From Flavobacteriales bacterium (GTDB lineage: Bacteria; Bacteroidota; Bacteroidia; Flavobacteriales_E; Vicingaceae): a stretch of 20,796 nucleotides of DNA. Below the pieces are notes generated by a model. The model saw only the letters and a program-made list of their open reading frames with translations. It was not told the origin of the DNA and did not search any database. Location of the stretch: assembly GCA_016763135.1 (NCBI GenBank), contig JAESUI010000242.1, forward strand, positions 1 through 20,796, given 5' to 3'. The number at the start of each line of letters is the position of its first letter. Within the stretch, counting starts at the first letter, position 1. Position numbers and translations under genes: made by a program. Shown piece by piece: positions 7,467-14,622 of the stretch.

Positions 7467-9656
7467 TTAATATTTAATTGCTTTTTTCGTTTTACTTATC
7501 CCCTCTTCTATTACCTCTAGCATATAAATACCATTTGGCTGTTGCGAGACATCAATAAAAACTTTGTTATCATTTGTTTTTACTTGGTAGATTACTTGTC
7601 CAAGTCCATTATACAGTGTTACATACTTTTCGTTAAATGAATTTAAACTAACATTAAAATAGTTGTTGGCAGGATTAGGATAAATCTCAAACAATGTTTC
7701 AAAAGCATGCTCATCAACACCAACATTATAGCAATTCCCTGGAATATTATTATCTATCCATACTATTCTGCTGGTAATCCAGTTTTTAAGGTAATTAATT
7801 TCACTCGCATAAGTTGGCCCTACATAGTCATTAGGCCAAACATAAGTTCCTAATATGGGCCATTTTTGAAAATTTCGTTGTTGAGACTCATCAATATAAA
7901 CAGCCATAGTATCAATATAATTAAGTACCGTATCCAAATGCAATTCATTCAATCTCAAATTTTCCCACCTACACCTTAACTGATTGTTATAAGTAGAATC
8001 TTGTCCTAATTTTTCCCACCAAAAGGGATTTAACCAACTATCACCTGAACAGACATAATTAAAATCAAGTCCCCAGCTATTAGTAACTGATCCATCACAA
8101 TAATTGGCATTTCCTAATGCCAAATTAAAATCCCAAAGTGGCCCCATAGTAAGCTTTCCACCTTTACTATCCTTATCTTTATGCATATAGGTACTTAGCC
8201 TAAACCCATCTACATTTTTTGTGAGTTCATTCATGATGAAAAAATCTATAAAGGATGGTACATCAATATAATTTCGATATCCTAAAGTAGGATCGGTATA
8301 GTTGGGTCCATCTAAAGCGTTCTCGAAGTCTGTAATATAGGTTTCAATATAATTTGCTTGAGCAGGTAATATGTCGTTTTGTTTCGGATAATGAAATTGA
8401 TAGTTTATTTGCTGAAAACTTGCATTCGGTGGTGCTATTGGGGAACTCCAGTCATATCCACTTCCTCCAGTTTGTTTATCAATTTTAATGATATAACCTC
8501 CCGTTAAACTATCTCCTGCTAAATCATCTAAATCTAATTTAGCAATATCAACCCTATCCTTATCTCTTTTAATTTTTTCTGTAAAAACATAAACTCCTTG
8601 GTAAACATTATTTAAAACTACCTCACATAATTTAGTTCTCGGTGTATATCCTCCTAATTTTTCTCCAAAACGATAAGTAAATACATTTCTAATTAAAGAT
8701 TTATCTGAATACGGAGCATACAATACCCAATCATTTTCTGATGGCATATCCATAATTGCAATGTTATTATTATTACCAAGAGTATCTTGCGTTTCTAAAC
8801 TATAAGATTTTTTAGGAAACGACTGTGAAGAAGACCCTCTTAACTCTATACTTATTTTACCATTGTATTCATTAAATGGGTCTGTCATATAATTTCTTAC
8901 CCCTCCAGGATTATAAATAATGCCCATATCTGCCACAATTCTAATGTTATCTAGTATAGTTTGGTTGTTAGTATTTAGAATTACAATAGGCAAATTAGAT
9001 GAAGTAAAAACAAAAGGAGGCTGAAACCAGTTTGGTGTAGAAGAATAATTTGTGGAGCCATCATTTATCCCAAGAGATAAAAAAATACGAGAAGTTAAAT
9101 CTGAAGAACTTATATTTTCATTATGAACTTGAACAGATAGCACATTATTCCCAGGCAGTAAGTTTGCCTTTAGTAACTGTACATTTATTAAAAACTGATC
9201 AGGATTCCCCCCTTGATACATCTGCGCTTCATGTAACCCTGTAGATGTTTGATTAAAAGTTGGATGATCTCCTACAGAACCAACATTTGCACGTGCAATT
9301 TCTACATCATTTAAATAAGCAACAAAAGCATCATCATAATCAACATTTAATACCGCTTGCTCAATTTTTGAAGTATCAACTATAGTAAAAGATTTTCTCA
9401 AATAAAGGGAAACAGTAGTGGCTACAACTGTATTGTCATCTCCATCTCCATAGCCTATCCCACCCTGACCTTGTAACCACCCAGAATCATTAAATGAAAG
9501 TTTCCTCCAATTGGTATCTGGTTCTGAAGTACCTATTAAATATTTCCAAATATCATTATCAAAAATAGCAGTTTCCCAATGGTTTACAGTTTGAGATTGT
9601 AATGAAGTAGAGAATAAAAGGAGTAATAATCCGCTAAATAAACATTTTTTTTTCAT
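7467..9656 (-). CDS. T9SS-exported CotH-kinase-family protein
   Basis: 729 residues. The signal peptide occupies 1-21 (ending SLQSQ). Residues about 25-200 form a jelly-roll-like region (DTNWRKLSFNDSGWLQGQGGIGYGDGDD, then ending in HNENISSSDLTSRIFLSL) of the type that precedes CotH domains in Bacteroidota. The CotH-kinase domain (about 220-640) shows ISIELRGSSSQSFPKKSY (268-285), DWVLYAPYSDKSLIRNV (309-325), GVYVFTEKIKRDKDRVDI (354-371) and MGPLWDFNLALGN (504-516), the last carrying the conserved Asp509. CotH proteins are atypical protein kinases, best studied for spore coat proteins in Bacillus. Residues 657-729 are a T9SS type A tail (FEIYPNPANNYFNVSLNS to the end). The start is the ATG at 9656. 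A small lipoprotein follows 7 bases on. An active kinase outside the cell would need ATP, so the substrate and activity are open. Confidence 0.88.
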   Translation of the reverse strand: MKKKCLFSGLLLLLFSTSLQSQTVNHWETAIFDNDIWKYLIGTSEPDTNWRKLSFNDSGWLQGQGGIGYGDGDDNTVVATTVSLYLRKSFTIVDTSKIEQAVLNVDYDDAFVAYLNDVEIARANVGSVGDHPTFNQTSTGLHEAQMYQGGNPDQFLINVQLLKANLLPGNNVLSVQVHNENISSSDLTSRIFLSLGINDGSTNYSSTPNWFQPPFVFTSSNLPIVILNTNNQTILDNIRIVADMGIIYNPGGVRNYMTDPFNEYNGKISIELRGSSSQSFPKKSYSLETQDTLGNNNNIAIMDMPSENDWVLYAPYSDKSLIRNVFTYRFGEKLGGYTPRTKLCEVVLNNVYQGVYVFTEKIKRDKDRVDIAKLDLDDLAGDSLTGGYIIKIDKQTGGSGYDWSSPIAPPNASFQQINYQFHYPKQNDILPAQANYIETYITDFENALDGPNYTDPTLGYRNYIDVPSFIDFFIMNELTKNVDGFRLSTYMHKDKDSKGGKLTMGPLWDFNLALGNANYCDGSVTNSWGLDFNYVCSGDSWLNPFWWEKLGQDSTYNNQLRCRWENLRLNELHLDTVLNYIDTMAVYIDESQQRNFQKWPILGTYVWPNDYVGPTYASEINYLKNWITSRIVWIDNNIPGNCYNVGVDEHAFETLFEIYPNPANNYFNVSLNSFNEKYVTLYNGLGQVIYQVKTNDNKVFIDVSQQPNGIYMLEVIEEGISKTKKAIKY

Positions 9657-9749
9657 CGACTAAAAATAAGAAAAAGAAGCTGGTTCAATGGAATAGATTT
9701 AATAAAGTCAGTACAGCATCATTTAATCGGGGTATTTTTTATACTGGAT

Positions 9750-9769
9750 AGAATATGTTTCAATATTCT
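9750..9769 (-). terminator. Stem-loop after the sugar transferase gene
   Basis: AGAATAT (9750-9756) and ATATTCT (9763-9769) form a 7-bp stem with a 6-base loop, five bases past the sugar-transferase stop on the minus strand. There is no following U run, so this may be a processing or stability element rather than a strong terminator. The rest of the 118-base gap up to the CotH-like start is AT-rich. It holds no gene that I can support. Confidence 0.35.
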
Positions 9770-9774
9770 CTACT

Positions 9775-11190
9775 CTACTTCCCTGCGCCCCTCATTACTA
9801 TAAGTACAGTATAGATAAGAATTTTAAAATCTACTAATAATGACATATTTTCAATGTAGATAATATCAAATTTTAATCGTTCTATCATCTGCCCCACATT
9901 TTCAGCATAACCATACTTTACTTGACCCCAAGAAGTAATTCCTGGACGAACCTTAAGTAAGTGATTATAGTGTGGTGCAGTTTTTATTATCTGATCAATA
10001 AAAAATTGGCGTTCTGGTCTTGGTCCAACCAAACTCATATCTCCAATTAATACATTGTAAAACTGAGGCATCTCATCTAAACGAACTTTCCTCATAAATT
10101 TACCAAATCCTGTAATTCTACTATCTTTTTCACTGGAAAGTGCAGGTCCATTTTTTTCAGCATCAGTACGCATAGATCTATACTTAAAAATAGTAAATGG
10201 CTTACCATGTATTCCTATTCTCTGTTGCGAAAAAATTGCAGGCCCTTTAGAGGTTGTCATTACTATAATTGCTGTTATTATATAAACAGGGGAAAATAGT
10301 ATCAATACAATGATTGAAGTAACTACATCTATGAATCGTTTAACAGATTGCTGCCAAATCGGCATTATATCTTTAGTTATTACAATAAGTGGAGTGCCAA
10401 AAATAGAACTCATTTTAACAGAACCAGAAAGTATATCATACATATCAGGAATTACGTTAATGATAACCTTAAGCCCTTCTAATTCAGTAATAATACTTCC
10501 TAAACTATCATGCTCTGAAGATTCAACTGCAATAATTACTTCCTCAATTTCATATTTTTCAATAGTTGCTCTTAAATCAACACAATTACCAAAATGTGGC
10601 AAGTAATCATCCAGCAAATAACTACCCGCTTTTTTAACATGAGTAAAACCTATTAAATCATTTCCTGTAGAATATTTTTGATCTTCAATTTCTTTGTACA
10701 ACTCTAAAGCATTTTCATTTGATCCAATAATTAAAGTCTTAAAACCAATTTTTCTATTCTTAATTCTTTTGCCTGTATAAGTAGTTAAAACAAGTCTAAA
10801 CAACTCTGTTAGTGTGAAGTGCAGGACAAATAATGCAACATAAGACTTGTAATAATGGGTATATGAAGCAATCTCATCATCCAATAATAGCACGAAAAAC
10901 AAGACTAATGTTCCTATTATAGATATCAAAAATGTTTGACCAAATTCTTTTAACCTTGACTTCCTATAAATCTTTTTATAAGTCCCTATTATGAAATATA
11001 TAACTATCCAAAATACTGGAATAAGGAGTAAGCCGTAATAAAAATTCTTATCAAAAGAAACAGGGATTTCATAACCAAATTTAAGTGGCTCTAGGTACGC
11101 TTTTCGATAAACAAAAAACAAAGTCCAAGCAATAGCTGCTGCAATTACATCAAGTGTAATGTATTTTAAAACATGTAGCTTTTTATTCAT
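9775..11190 (-). CDS. Polyprenyl-phosphate sugar-1-phosphate transferase (WbaP/WcaJ-like)
   Basis: 471 residues, the usual length for this class. It transfers a sugar 1-phosphate from a UDP-sugar to undecaprenyl phosphate, the first step of capsule, exopolysaccharide or O-antigen synthesis, at the inner membrane. N-terminal membrane helices lie near 10-27, 51-70, 87-104 and 115-135. A CoA-binding-like Rossmann domain spans about 150-270 (LIIGSNENALELYKE). A further hydrophobic segment lies at 288-312. The catalytic phosphoglycosyltransferase domain is C-terminal, with QRIGIHGKPFTIFKYRSM, LDEMPQFYNVLIGDMSLVGP followed by RPE, then RPGITSWGQV and YIENMSLLVDFKIL. Which sugar it uses cannot be read from the sequence. 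Its ATG shares one base with the TAA of the upstream lipoprotein gene (TAATG), implying translational coupling. Confidence 0.93.
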   Translation of the reverse strand: MNKKLHVLKYITLDVIAAAIAWTLFFVYRKAYLEPLKFGYEIPVSFDKNFYYGLLLIPVFWIVIYFIIGTYKKIYRKSRLKEFGQTFLISIIGTLVLFFVLLLDDEIASYTHYYKSYVALFVLHFTLTELFRLVLTTYTGKRIKNRKIGFKTLIIGSNENALELYKEIEDQKYSTGNDLIGFTHVKKAGSYLLDDYLPHFGNCVDLRATIEKYEIEEVIIAVESSEHDSLGSIITELEGLKVIINVIPDMYDILSGSVKMSSIFGTPLIVITKDIMPIWQQSVKRFIDVVTSIIVLILFSPVYIITAIIVMTTSKGPAIFSQQRIGIHGKPFTIFKYRSMRTDAEKNGPALSSEKDSRITGFGKFMRKVRLDEMPQFYNVLIGDMSLVGPRPERQFFIDQIIKTAPHYNHLLKVRPGITSWGQVKYGYAENVGQMIERLKFDIIYIENMSLLVDFKILIYTVLIVMRGAGK

Positions 11191-12062
11191 TATAAATGAA
11201 CCAGTTTAAGGTTGTCTAAATGAATTTCCGGATTAGTGGCAGTAAAAGGATTAGCAAGTACATCATAACCAATAAATATTTTCACTTCAGAAGATGACGC
11301 CAAACTGTTAATAATGCCTGTGAGATTTATATAAACTTTTTTCCATTCAGAAGTCTCTTTCAAAACTATATACAAGGCTTTACCTGTATCTAAATAAATC
11401 CCAATCAATAACTCCTGATTGGTTTTAAAATCTAACTCAAAATAAACAGGTCGACCATTACGTGGTATAGTTGTAAAAGCTATTGAAGTAGCCTCAAAAA
11501 AGTCCATTCCAGTATCTAAATATACTTGTCCAGAGAATACTCCATCCCTTACATCAGTTGATTGCTTATTGATTATCGTATCGCTATCAGTAGTATAAAG
11601 AAATGATAAACTTGGATTTTCAAAATCTTCTATCCATGGAAAAATAGCTCCAGAAGCATAAGTTACGTTTGGATTCACTTTTATCGTTTCTCCTTTTACT
11701 AAATTTAATTGCTCAATATGAGGATCATAAAGTAAATACCTTGCTCTTGTGGATGAAATACCGTTATCTTTTATACCTGCATACACTTTCATAGTCACAT
11801 TTCCTTCTTTTAAAACTGGAAACGTTGCAGGTAATTCAAAAACTCCAACCAAATTATCATCAACATAAACCCAGGCATCAGTTATATTTGATGTAGATGA
11901 ACCTTGAGTAGCTAAATCTGTAGTTACAGTTATTTGATCTATTGAAATATAAGTAGGCAATTGTGCTTCATAATTCTCTTTAGAACATGAAGACAAAATA
12001 ATACTTAGAATTATAAATAGACTATAGAATTTAATATTGTGCAAAGTGTCTTTAATATACAC
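11190..12062 (-). CDS. Lipoprotein of unknown function, coupled to the sugar transferase
   Basis: 290 residues. A lipoprotein signal with lipobox LSSC (Cys26) is followed by a linker. A beta-rich region resembling a PEGA/carboxypeptidase-like fold spans about 38-140 (AWVYVDDNLVGVFELPATF). A second beta region spans about 145-290 (FPWIEDFENPSLSF; VYFELDFKTNQELLIGIYLD; WKKVYINLTGI; EIHLDNLKLV), with the rhythm of a jelly-roll carbohydrate-binding domain. The fold calls are inference from pattern. The start is the GTG at 12062; a TTG six codons downstream would still leave a complete lipoprotein signal. The stop TAA overlaps the sugar-transferase ATG by one base. The coupling suggests a role beside the glycan that transferase begins, for example binding or anchoring it, but no function is established. 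Confidence 0.8.
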   Translation of the reverse strand: MYIKDTLHNIKFYSLFIILSIILSSCSKENYEAQLPTYISIDQITVTTDLATQGSSTSNITDAWVYVDDNLVGVFELPATFPVLKEGNVTMKVYAGIKDNGISSTRARYLLYDPHIEQLNLVKGETIKVNPNVTYASGAIFPWIEDFENPSLSFLYTTDSDTIINKQSTDVRDGVFSGQVYLDTGMDFFEATSIAFTTIPRNGRPVYFELDFKTNQELLIGIYLDTGKALYIVLKETSEWKKVYINLTGIINSLASSSEVKIFIGYDVLANPFTATNPEIHLDNLKLVHL

Positions 12063-12095
12063 GTGAACGTGCGTTTTTAAAAAATATTGTGCAAA
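12033..12095. repeat. Direct repeats AATATTGTGCAAA, 50 bases apart, flanking a GTG start
   Basis: Identical 13-mers lie at 12033-12045 and 12083-12095. On the minus strand they read TTTGCACAATATT. The upstream copy contains the TTTG of a candidate -7 box. The downstream copy lies inside the lipoprotein coding sequence and includes its alternative TTG start. Confidence 0.6.
12060..12071 (-). promoter_or_regulatory. Hairpin CACGT-TC-ACGTG that includes the GTG start codon
   Basis: A perfect inverted repeat whose last three minus-strand bases are the GTG start codon (12062-12060) of the lipoprotein gene. The loop is only two bases, or four if the closing T-A pair stays open. It could limit ribosome access to the start codon. 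A regulatory role is inference. Confidence 0.35.
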
Positions 12096-12099
12096 TGTA
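12092..12099 (-). promoter_or_regulatory. Candidate -7 box (TACATTTG) for the lipoprotein and sugar-transferase genes
   Basis: An exact TAnnTTTG match on the minus strand, ending 29 bases before the GTG start at 12062. It abuts a 7-bp inverted repeat (12099-12115) that spans the stop codon of the upstream oxidoreductase gene. No clear -33 TTTG is visible at standard spacing. Confidence 0.45.
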
Positions 12100-12115
12100 T
12101 TAATCTTAGATTAAT
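12099..12115. repeat. Inverted repeat ATTAATC-TTA-GATTAAT over the oxidoreductase stop codon
   Basis: Perfect 7-base arms with a 3-base loop that holds the stop codon of the oxidoreductase gene. It sits directly against the -7 box of the next gene, so it could be a weak terminator, an operator or both. The same half-sites recur at 16383-16413. Confidence 0.45.
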
Positions 12116-13038
12116 GAGGAAGTAATTTGCATTTTTTCTGCAACTCGATAAGCAGCATCTAACATTACACTTCCATCATGAATACCAACTTCTGGTGTAG
12201 TATTATTGATTATTGCATGAGCAAACTCTTCTAATTCTCTTTGAATAGGATTTTCTTTCTTAATGGTTAATTGCTTAGAACAAATTTCTATTTTACCATT
12301 TTTCTTTAATGAAAACAAGCTCGTCTCTTGTGCTAAGTAATCTATTTTTATATGAGCATCTTTTTGATAAAACTTAGAAATACGTTCGTCTTTCAATGAA
12401 ATTCTACTTGCTGTTAAGTTCGCTACACATCCATTATCAAACTCAATAATAGCATTAACAATATCCGGAGTACTCCCAATAACTTCAACTCCTTTAGCAC
12501 TAATCTTTTTGATATTAGAATTTGCAACACTCAAAATAATATCTAAATCATGGCTCATTAAATCCATTACAACCTGAATATTTGCCTTTTTAGGGTCAAA
12601 TTTTATCATCCGATGTGTTTCTATAAACATAGGATTTGTAATGTATGGTAATGCAGCTTTAAATGCAGGATTAAACCGTTCAACATGGCCAACCTGAACT
12701 TTCACATTTGCTTCTTCTGCTAATTCTAATAATTGCTTTGCTTCATCAACTGTTGTTGTTACAGGTTTTTCAATAAAAACATGCTTAGATTGTTTAATGG
12801 CATTTACTGCGTAATCGAAATGAGAAATAGTTGGTTTAACAATATCAACCACATCTACTAAATCTATTAATTCATTTACATTATTAAAAGATTTTGTATT
12901 TAATGATTGGGAAACATTTTTTTTAAGAGATTCATCTCCATCATAAAAACCTACCAATTCAAAATCGTTAATTCCTTTTAACAATTTAATGTGGGTTTCC
13001 CCCAGATTTCCAGCTCCTATTACGCCTACTTTTAACAT
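12106..13038 (-). CDS. Gfo/Idh/MocA-family NAD(P)-dependent oxidoreductase
   Basis: 310 residues from the preferred ATG at 13038. An upstream ATG at 13056 would add six residues (MYVCHT), but it lies before the TATGTTTG box at 13046-13053 and breaks the usual family beginning MLKVGVIGAGNLGETH. The N-terminal Rossmann fold has GVIGAGNLG (5-13). The family EKP motif is at 90-92 (HVFIEKPVTT). The C-terminal domain holds GHVERFNPAF (117-126) and DLMSHDLDIIL (159-169), whose His is in the usual catalytic region. Members oxidise or reduce sugars, often nucleotide sugars. GHxERFNPA is reminiscent of UDP-GlcNAc 3-dehydrogenases such as GnnA, but the substrate is not proven. It precedes the lipoprotein and sugar-transferase pair, which fits a role in surface-sugar synthesis. 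It is divergent from pcm. Confidence 0.87.
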   Translation of the reverse strand: MLKVGVIGAGNLGETHIKLLKGINDFELVGFYDGDESLKKNVSQSLNTKSFNNVNELIDLVDVVDIVKPTISHFDYAVNAIKQSKHVFIEKPVTTTVDEAKQLLELAEEANVKVQVGHVERFNPAFKAALPYITNPMFIETHRMIKFDPKKANIQVVMDLMSHDLDIILSVANSNIKKISAKGVEVIGSTPDIVNAIIEFDNGCVANLTASRISLKDERISKFYQKDAHIKIDYLAQETSLFSLKKNGKIEICSKQLTIKKENPIQRELEEFAHAIINNTTPEVGIHDGSVMLDAAYRVAEKMQITSSLI

Positions 13039-13045
13039 TGTATGG

Positions 13046-13053
13046 CAAACATA
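13046..13053 (-). promoter_or_regulatory. Candidate -7 box (TATGTTTG) that decides the oxidoreductase start
   Basis: An exact TAnnTTTG match on the minus strand, with only seven bases between it and the ATG at 13038. If used, transcription starts a few bases before that ATG, and the upstream in-frame ATG (13056) cannot be in the message. No clear -33 TTTG is visible at standard spacing. Confidence 0.45.
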
Positions 13054-13179
13054 CATGAATGTTTATGCGGCATTTAGTATGAAACAATTTCTTATTAACA
13101 CCCAAAACTTAATAATAACAGTAAAAAAGGATGTACAACTATCAAATAATCTTACTTATTTTGTTGCAGAATAAATTGG

Positions 13180-13830
13180 ATGATAGATACGTATAGACAT
13201 AAGGGCTTAAGAAAAAAATTAGCAGAAATTGTTGCTAAAAAAGGAATCAAGGACACTAATGTGCTTGCTGCTATTGAAACTATCCCTCGTCATTTATTTA
13301 TTCCTGATAATGCTCTACATAAATATGCTTATGAAGACAAGCCTTTTCCTATAGGAGCAGGACAAACCATTTCACAACCATATACTGTAGCTTTTCAAAC
13401 AGAATTATTAGACTTAAAACCAAGAGATAAAGTCTTGGAAATTGGAACAGGTTCTGGTTACCAAACTGCTGTTTTGTTAGAAATGGGTGCAAAAGTGTTT
13501 TCTATAGAAAGACAAAAAGCATTATTTGACAGAACAAAAGAACTATTGCCAAAGCTAAGTTATAATACCAAATTATTTTATGGTGATGGTTATGTTGGTT
13601 TACCAACCTTTGCTCCATTCGATAAAGTAATTGTTACTGCAGGTGCTCCATATATACCAGAGGATTTATTAAAACAATTGAAAATCGGAGGAATACTTGT
13701 AATACCTGTTGATGAAGGCGATAGCCAAAGAATGAAAAAAATCATCAAACTCGCTGAAAACAAATTTGAAACTGAAGATTTAGGCTTGTTTAGATTTGTA
13801 CCACTCCTTAAAGAAAAAGGAAGAGATTAA
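13180..13830 (+). CDS. pcm: Protein-L-isoaspartate O-methyltransferase
   Basis: Pcm methylates L-isoaspartyl residues with S-adenosylmethionine, starting the repair of aged proteins in the cytoplasm. 216 residues, typical for bacteria. The substrate-side motif is IPRHLFIPDNA (35-45) with GAGQTISQPYTVA (59-71). SAM motif I is VLEIGTGSGYQTAVL (85-99). A second motif, DKVIVTAGAPYIPEDLLKQL, spans 148-167, and GGILVIPVDEG spans 170-180. All are intact. The start is the ATG at 13180. TATTTTG, one base short of the TAnnTTTG form, lies 16 bases upstream. It heads a tight plus-strand cluster with truA and an ABC exporter and is divergent from the oxidoreductase gene. Confidence 0.95.
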   Translation: MIDTYRHKGLRKKLAEIVAKKGIKDTNVLAAIETIPRHLFIPDNALHKYAYEDKPFPIGAGQTISQPYTVAFQTELLDLKPRDKVLEIGTGSGYQTAVLLEMGAKVFSIERQKALFDRTKELLPKLSYNTKLFYGDGYVGLPTFAPFDKVIVTAGAPYIPEDLLKQLKIGGILVIPVDEGDSQRMKKIIKLAENKFETEDLGLFRFVPLLKEKGRD

Positions 13831-13855
13831 ATAATCTTCAAATCCTTATATTTCT

Positions 13856-13863
13856 TACTTTTG
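13856..13863 (+). promoter_or_regulatory. Candidate -7 box (TACTTTTG) just before truA
   Basis: An exact TAnnTTTG match, with nine bases between it and the truA ATG at 13873. It overlaps the alternative in-frame TTG at 13861, which argues against that codon as the start. No -33 TTTG is visible at standard spacing, and truA may also be read through from pcm. Confidence 0.4.
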
Positions 13864-13872
13864 TCCGTTCTT

Positions 13873-14622
13873 ATGAGTAGATTTTTTGTAGAAATAAAAT
13901 ATGATGGCACTAACTACCATGGTTGGCAAATTCAACAAAATGCCAATTCTGTTCAAGCAGAAATAAACAAAGCGCTATCTACACTCTTACAAGAAGAAAT
14001 ACTAGTAACTGGAGCTGGAAGAACTGATACTGGTGTACACGCTAAGCAACTTTATGCTCATTTTGATACGGATGCTACTTTTGAGATTAAGAAAATTCAA
14101 TTCAAATTAAATACACTTTTACCTGATGATATTTCTTGCTCATCAATTACAAAAGTTAATGATGATGCTCATACACGATTTGGAGCTACAGCAAGAACTT
14201 ATGAGTACTGGATTACTCCAACTAAAAACCCCTTTTTAAAAAACAAGGCTCATTACTTCCCATATCCACTAGATATTGAATTAATGAATCAAGCTTCTAC
14301 TCAACTTTTAAACTACACCGATTTCTCTTGTTTTAGTAAAAGCAATACTGATACACACACTAATGATTGCAATGTCACTTTTGCCAACTGGAAAATAAAA
14401 AACGACTGTATCGTTTTCACCATTACTGCCAATCGTTTTTTAAGAAATATGGTAAGAGCAATTGTTGGAACAATGCTTGAAATTGGTCAACAAAAAATTT
14501 CTGTTAATAAATTGGATAGCATAATCAATTCTAAAAACCGTAGTGAAGCAGGTACCTCAGCTCCTGCTCACGGATTATATTTAACACAAGTTATTTATCC
14601 AAAGGAGGTTTTTAATGGCTAA
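13873..14622 (+). CDS. truA: tRNA pseudouridine synthase A
   Basis: TruA converts uridines 38-40 in the anticodon stem-loop of tRNAs to pseudouridine. The chosen start is the ATG at 13873 (249 residues, beginning MSRFFVEIKYDGTNYHGWQ). An in-frame TTG at 13861 adds four residues but falls within a promoter-like box. The catalytic motif is GAGRTDTGVHA (47-57), with nucleophile Asp52. Other typical stretches are FKLNTLLPDDI, the central ARTYEYWI and NRFLRNMVRAIVGTMLEIG, and the C-terminal APAHGLYL. Length and motifs are normal. It begins 42 bases after pcm, and its last 8 bases overlap the ABC exporter gene, so expression is probably joint. Confidence 0.96.
   Translation: MSRFFVEIKYDGTNYHGWQIQQNANSVQAEINKALSTLLQEEILVTGAGRTDTGVHAKQLYAHFDTDATFEIKKIQFKLNTLLPDDISCSSITKVNDDAHTRFGATARTYEYWITPTKNPFLKNKAHYFPYPLDIELMNQASTQLLNYTDFSCFSKSNTDTHTNDCNVTFANWKIKNDCIVFTITANRFLRNMVRAIVGTMLEIGQQKISVNKLDSIINSKNRSEAGTSAPAHGLYLTQVIYPKEVFNG
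14603..14608 (+). promoter_or_regulatory. Strong Shine-Dalgarno (AGGAGG) for the ABC exporter
   Basis: AGGAGG lies six bases before the ATG at 14615, inside the end of truA where it encodes part of PKEVFNG. Canonical Shine-Dalgarno sequences are rare in Bacteroidota, so it may aid re-initiation or be forced by the TruA codons. Confidence 0.55.

Noticed and set aside
10310..10606. 98-residue plus-strand open frame inside the sugar transferase
   Set aside because: Lies wholly antisense to well-conserved codons; no start signal or family features.
13861..13872. TTG at 13861 as truA start
   Set aside because: It falls inside a TAnnTTTG box, and the ATG at 13873 gives the normal family N-terminus.
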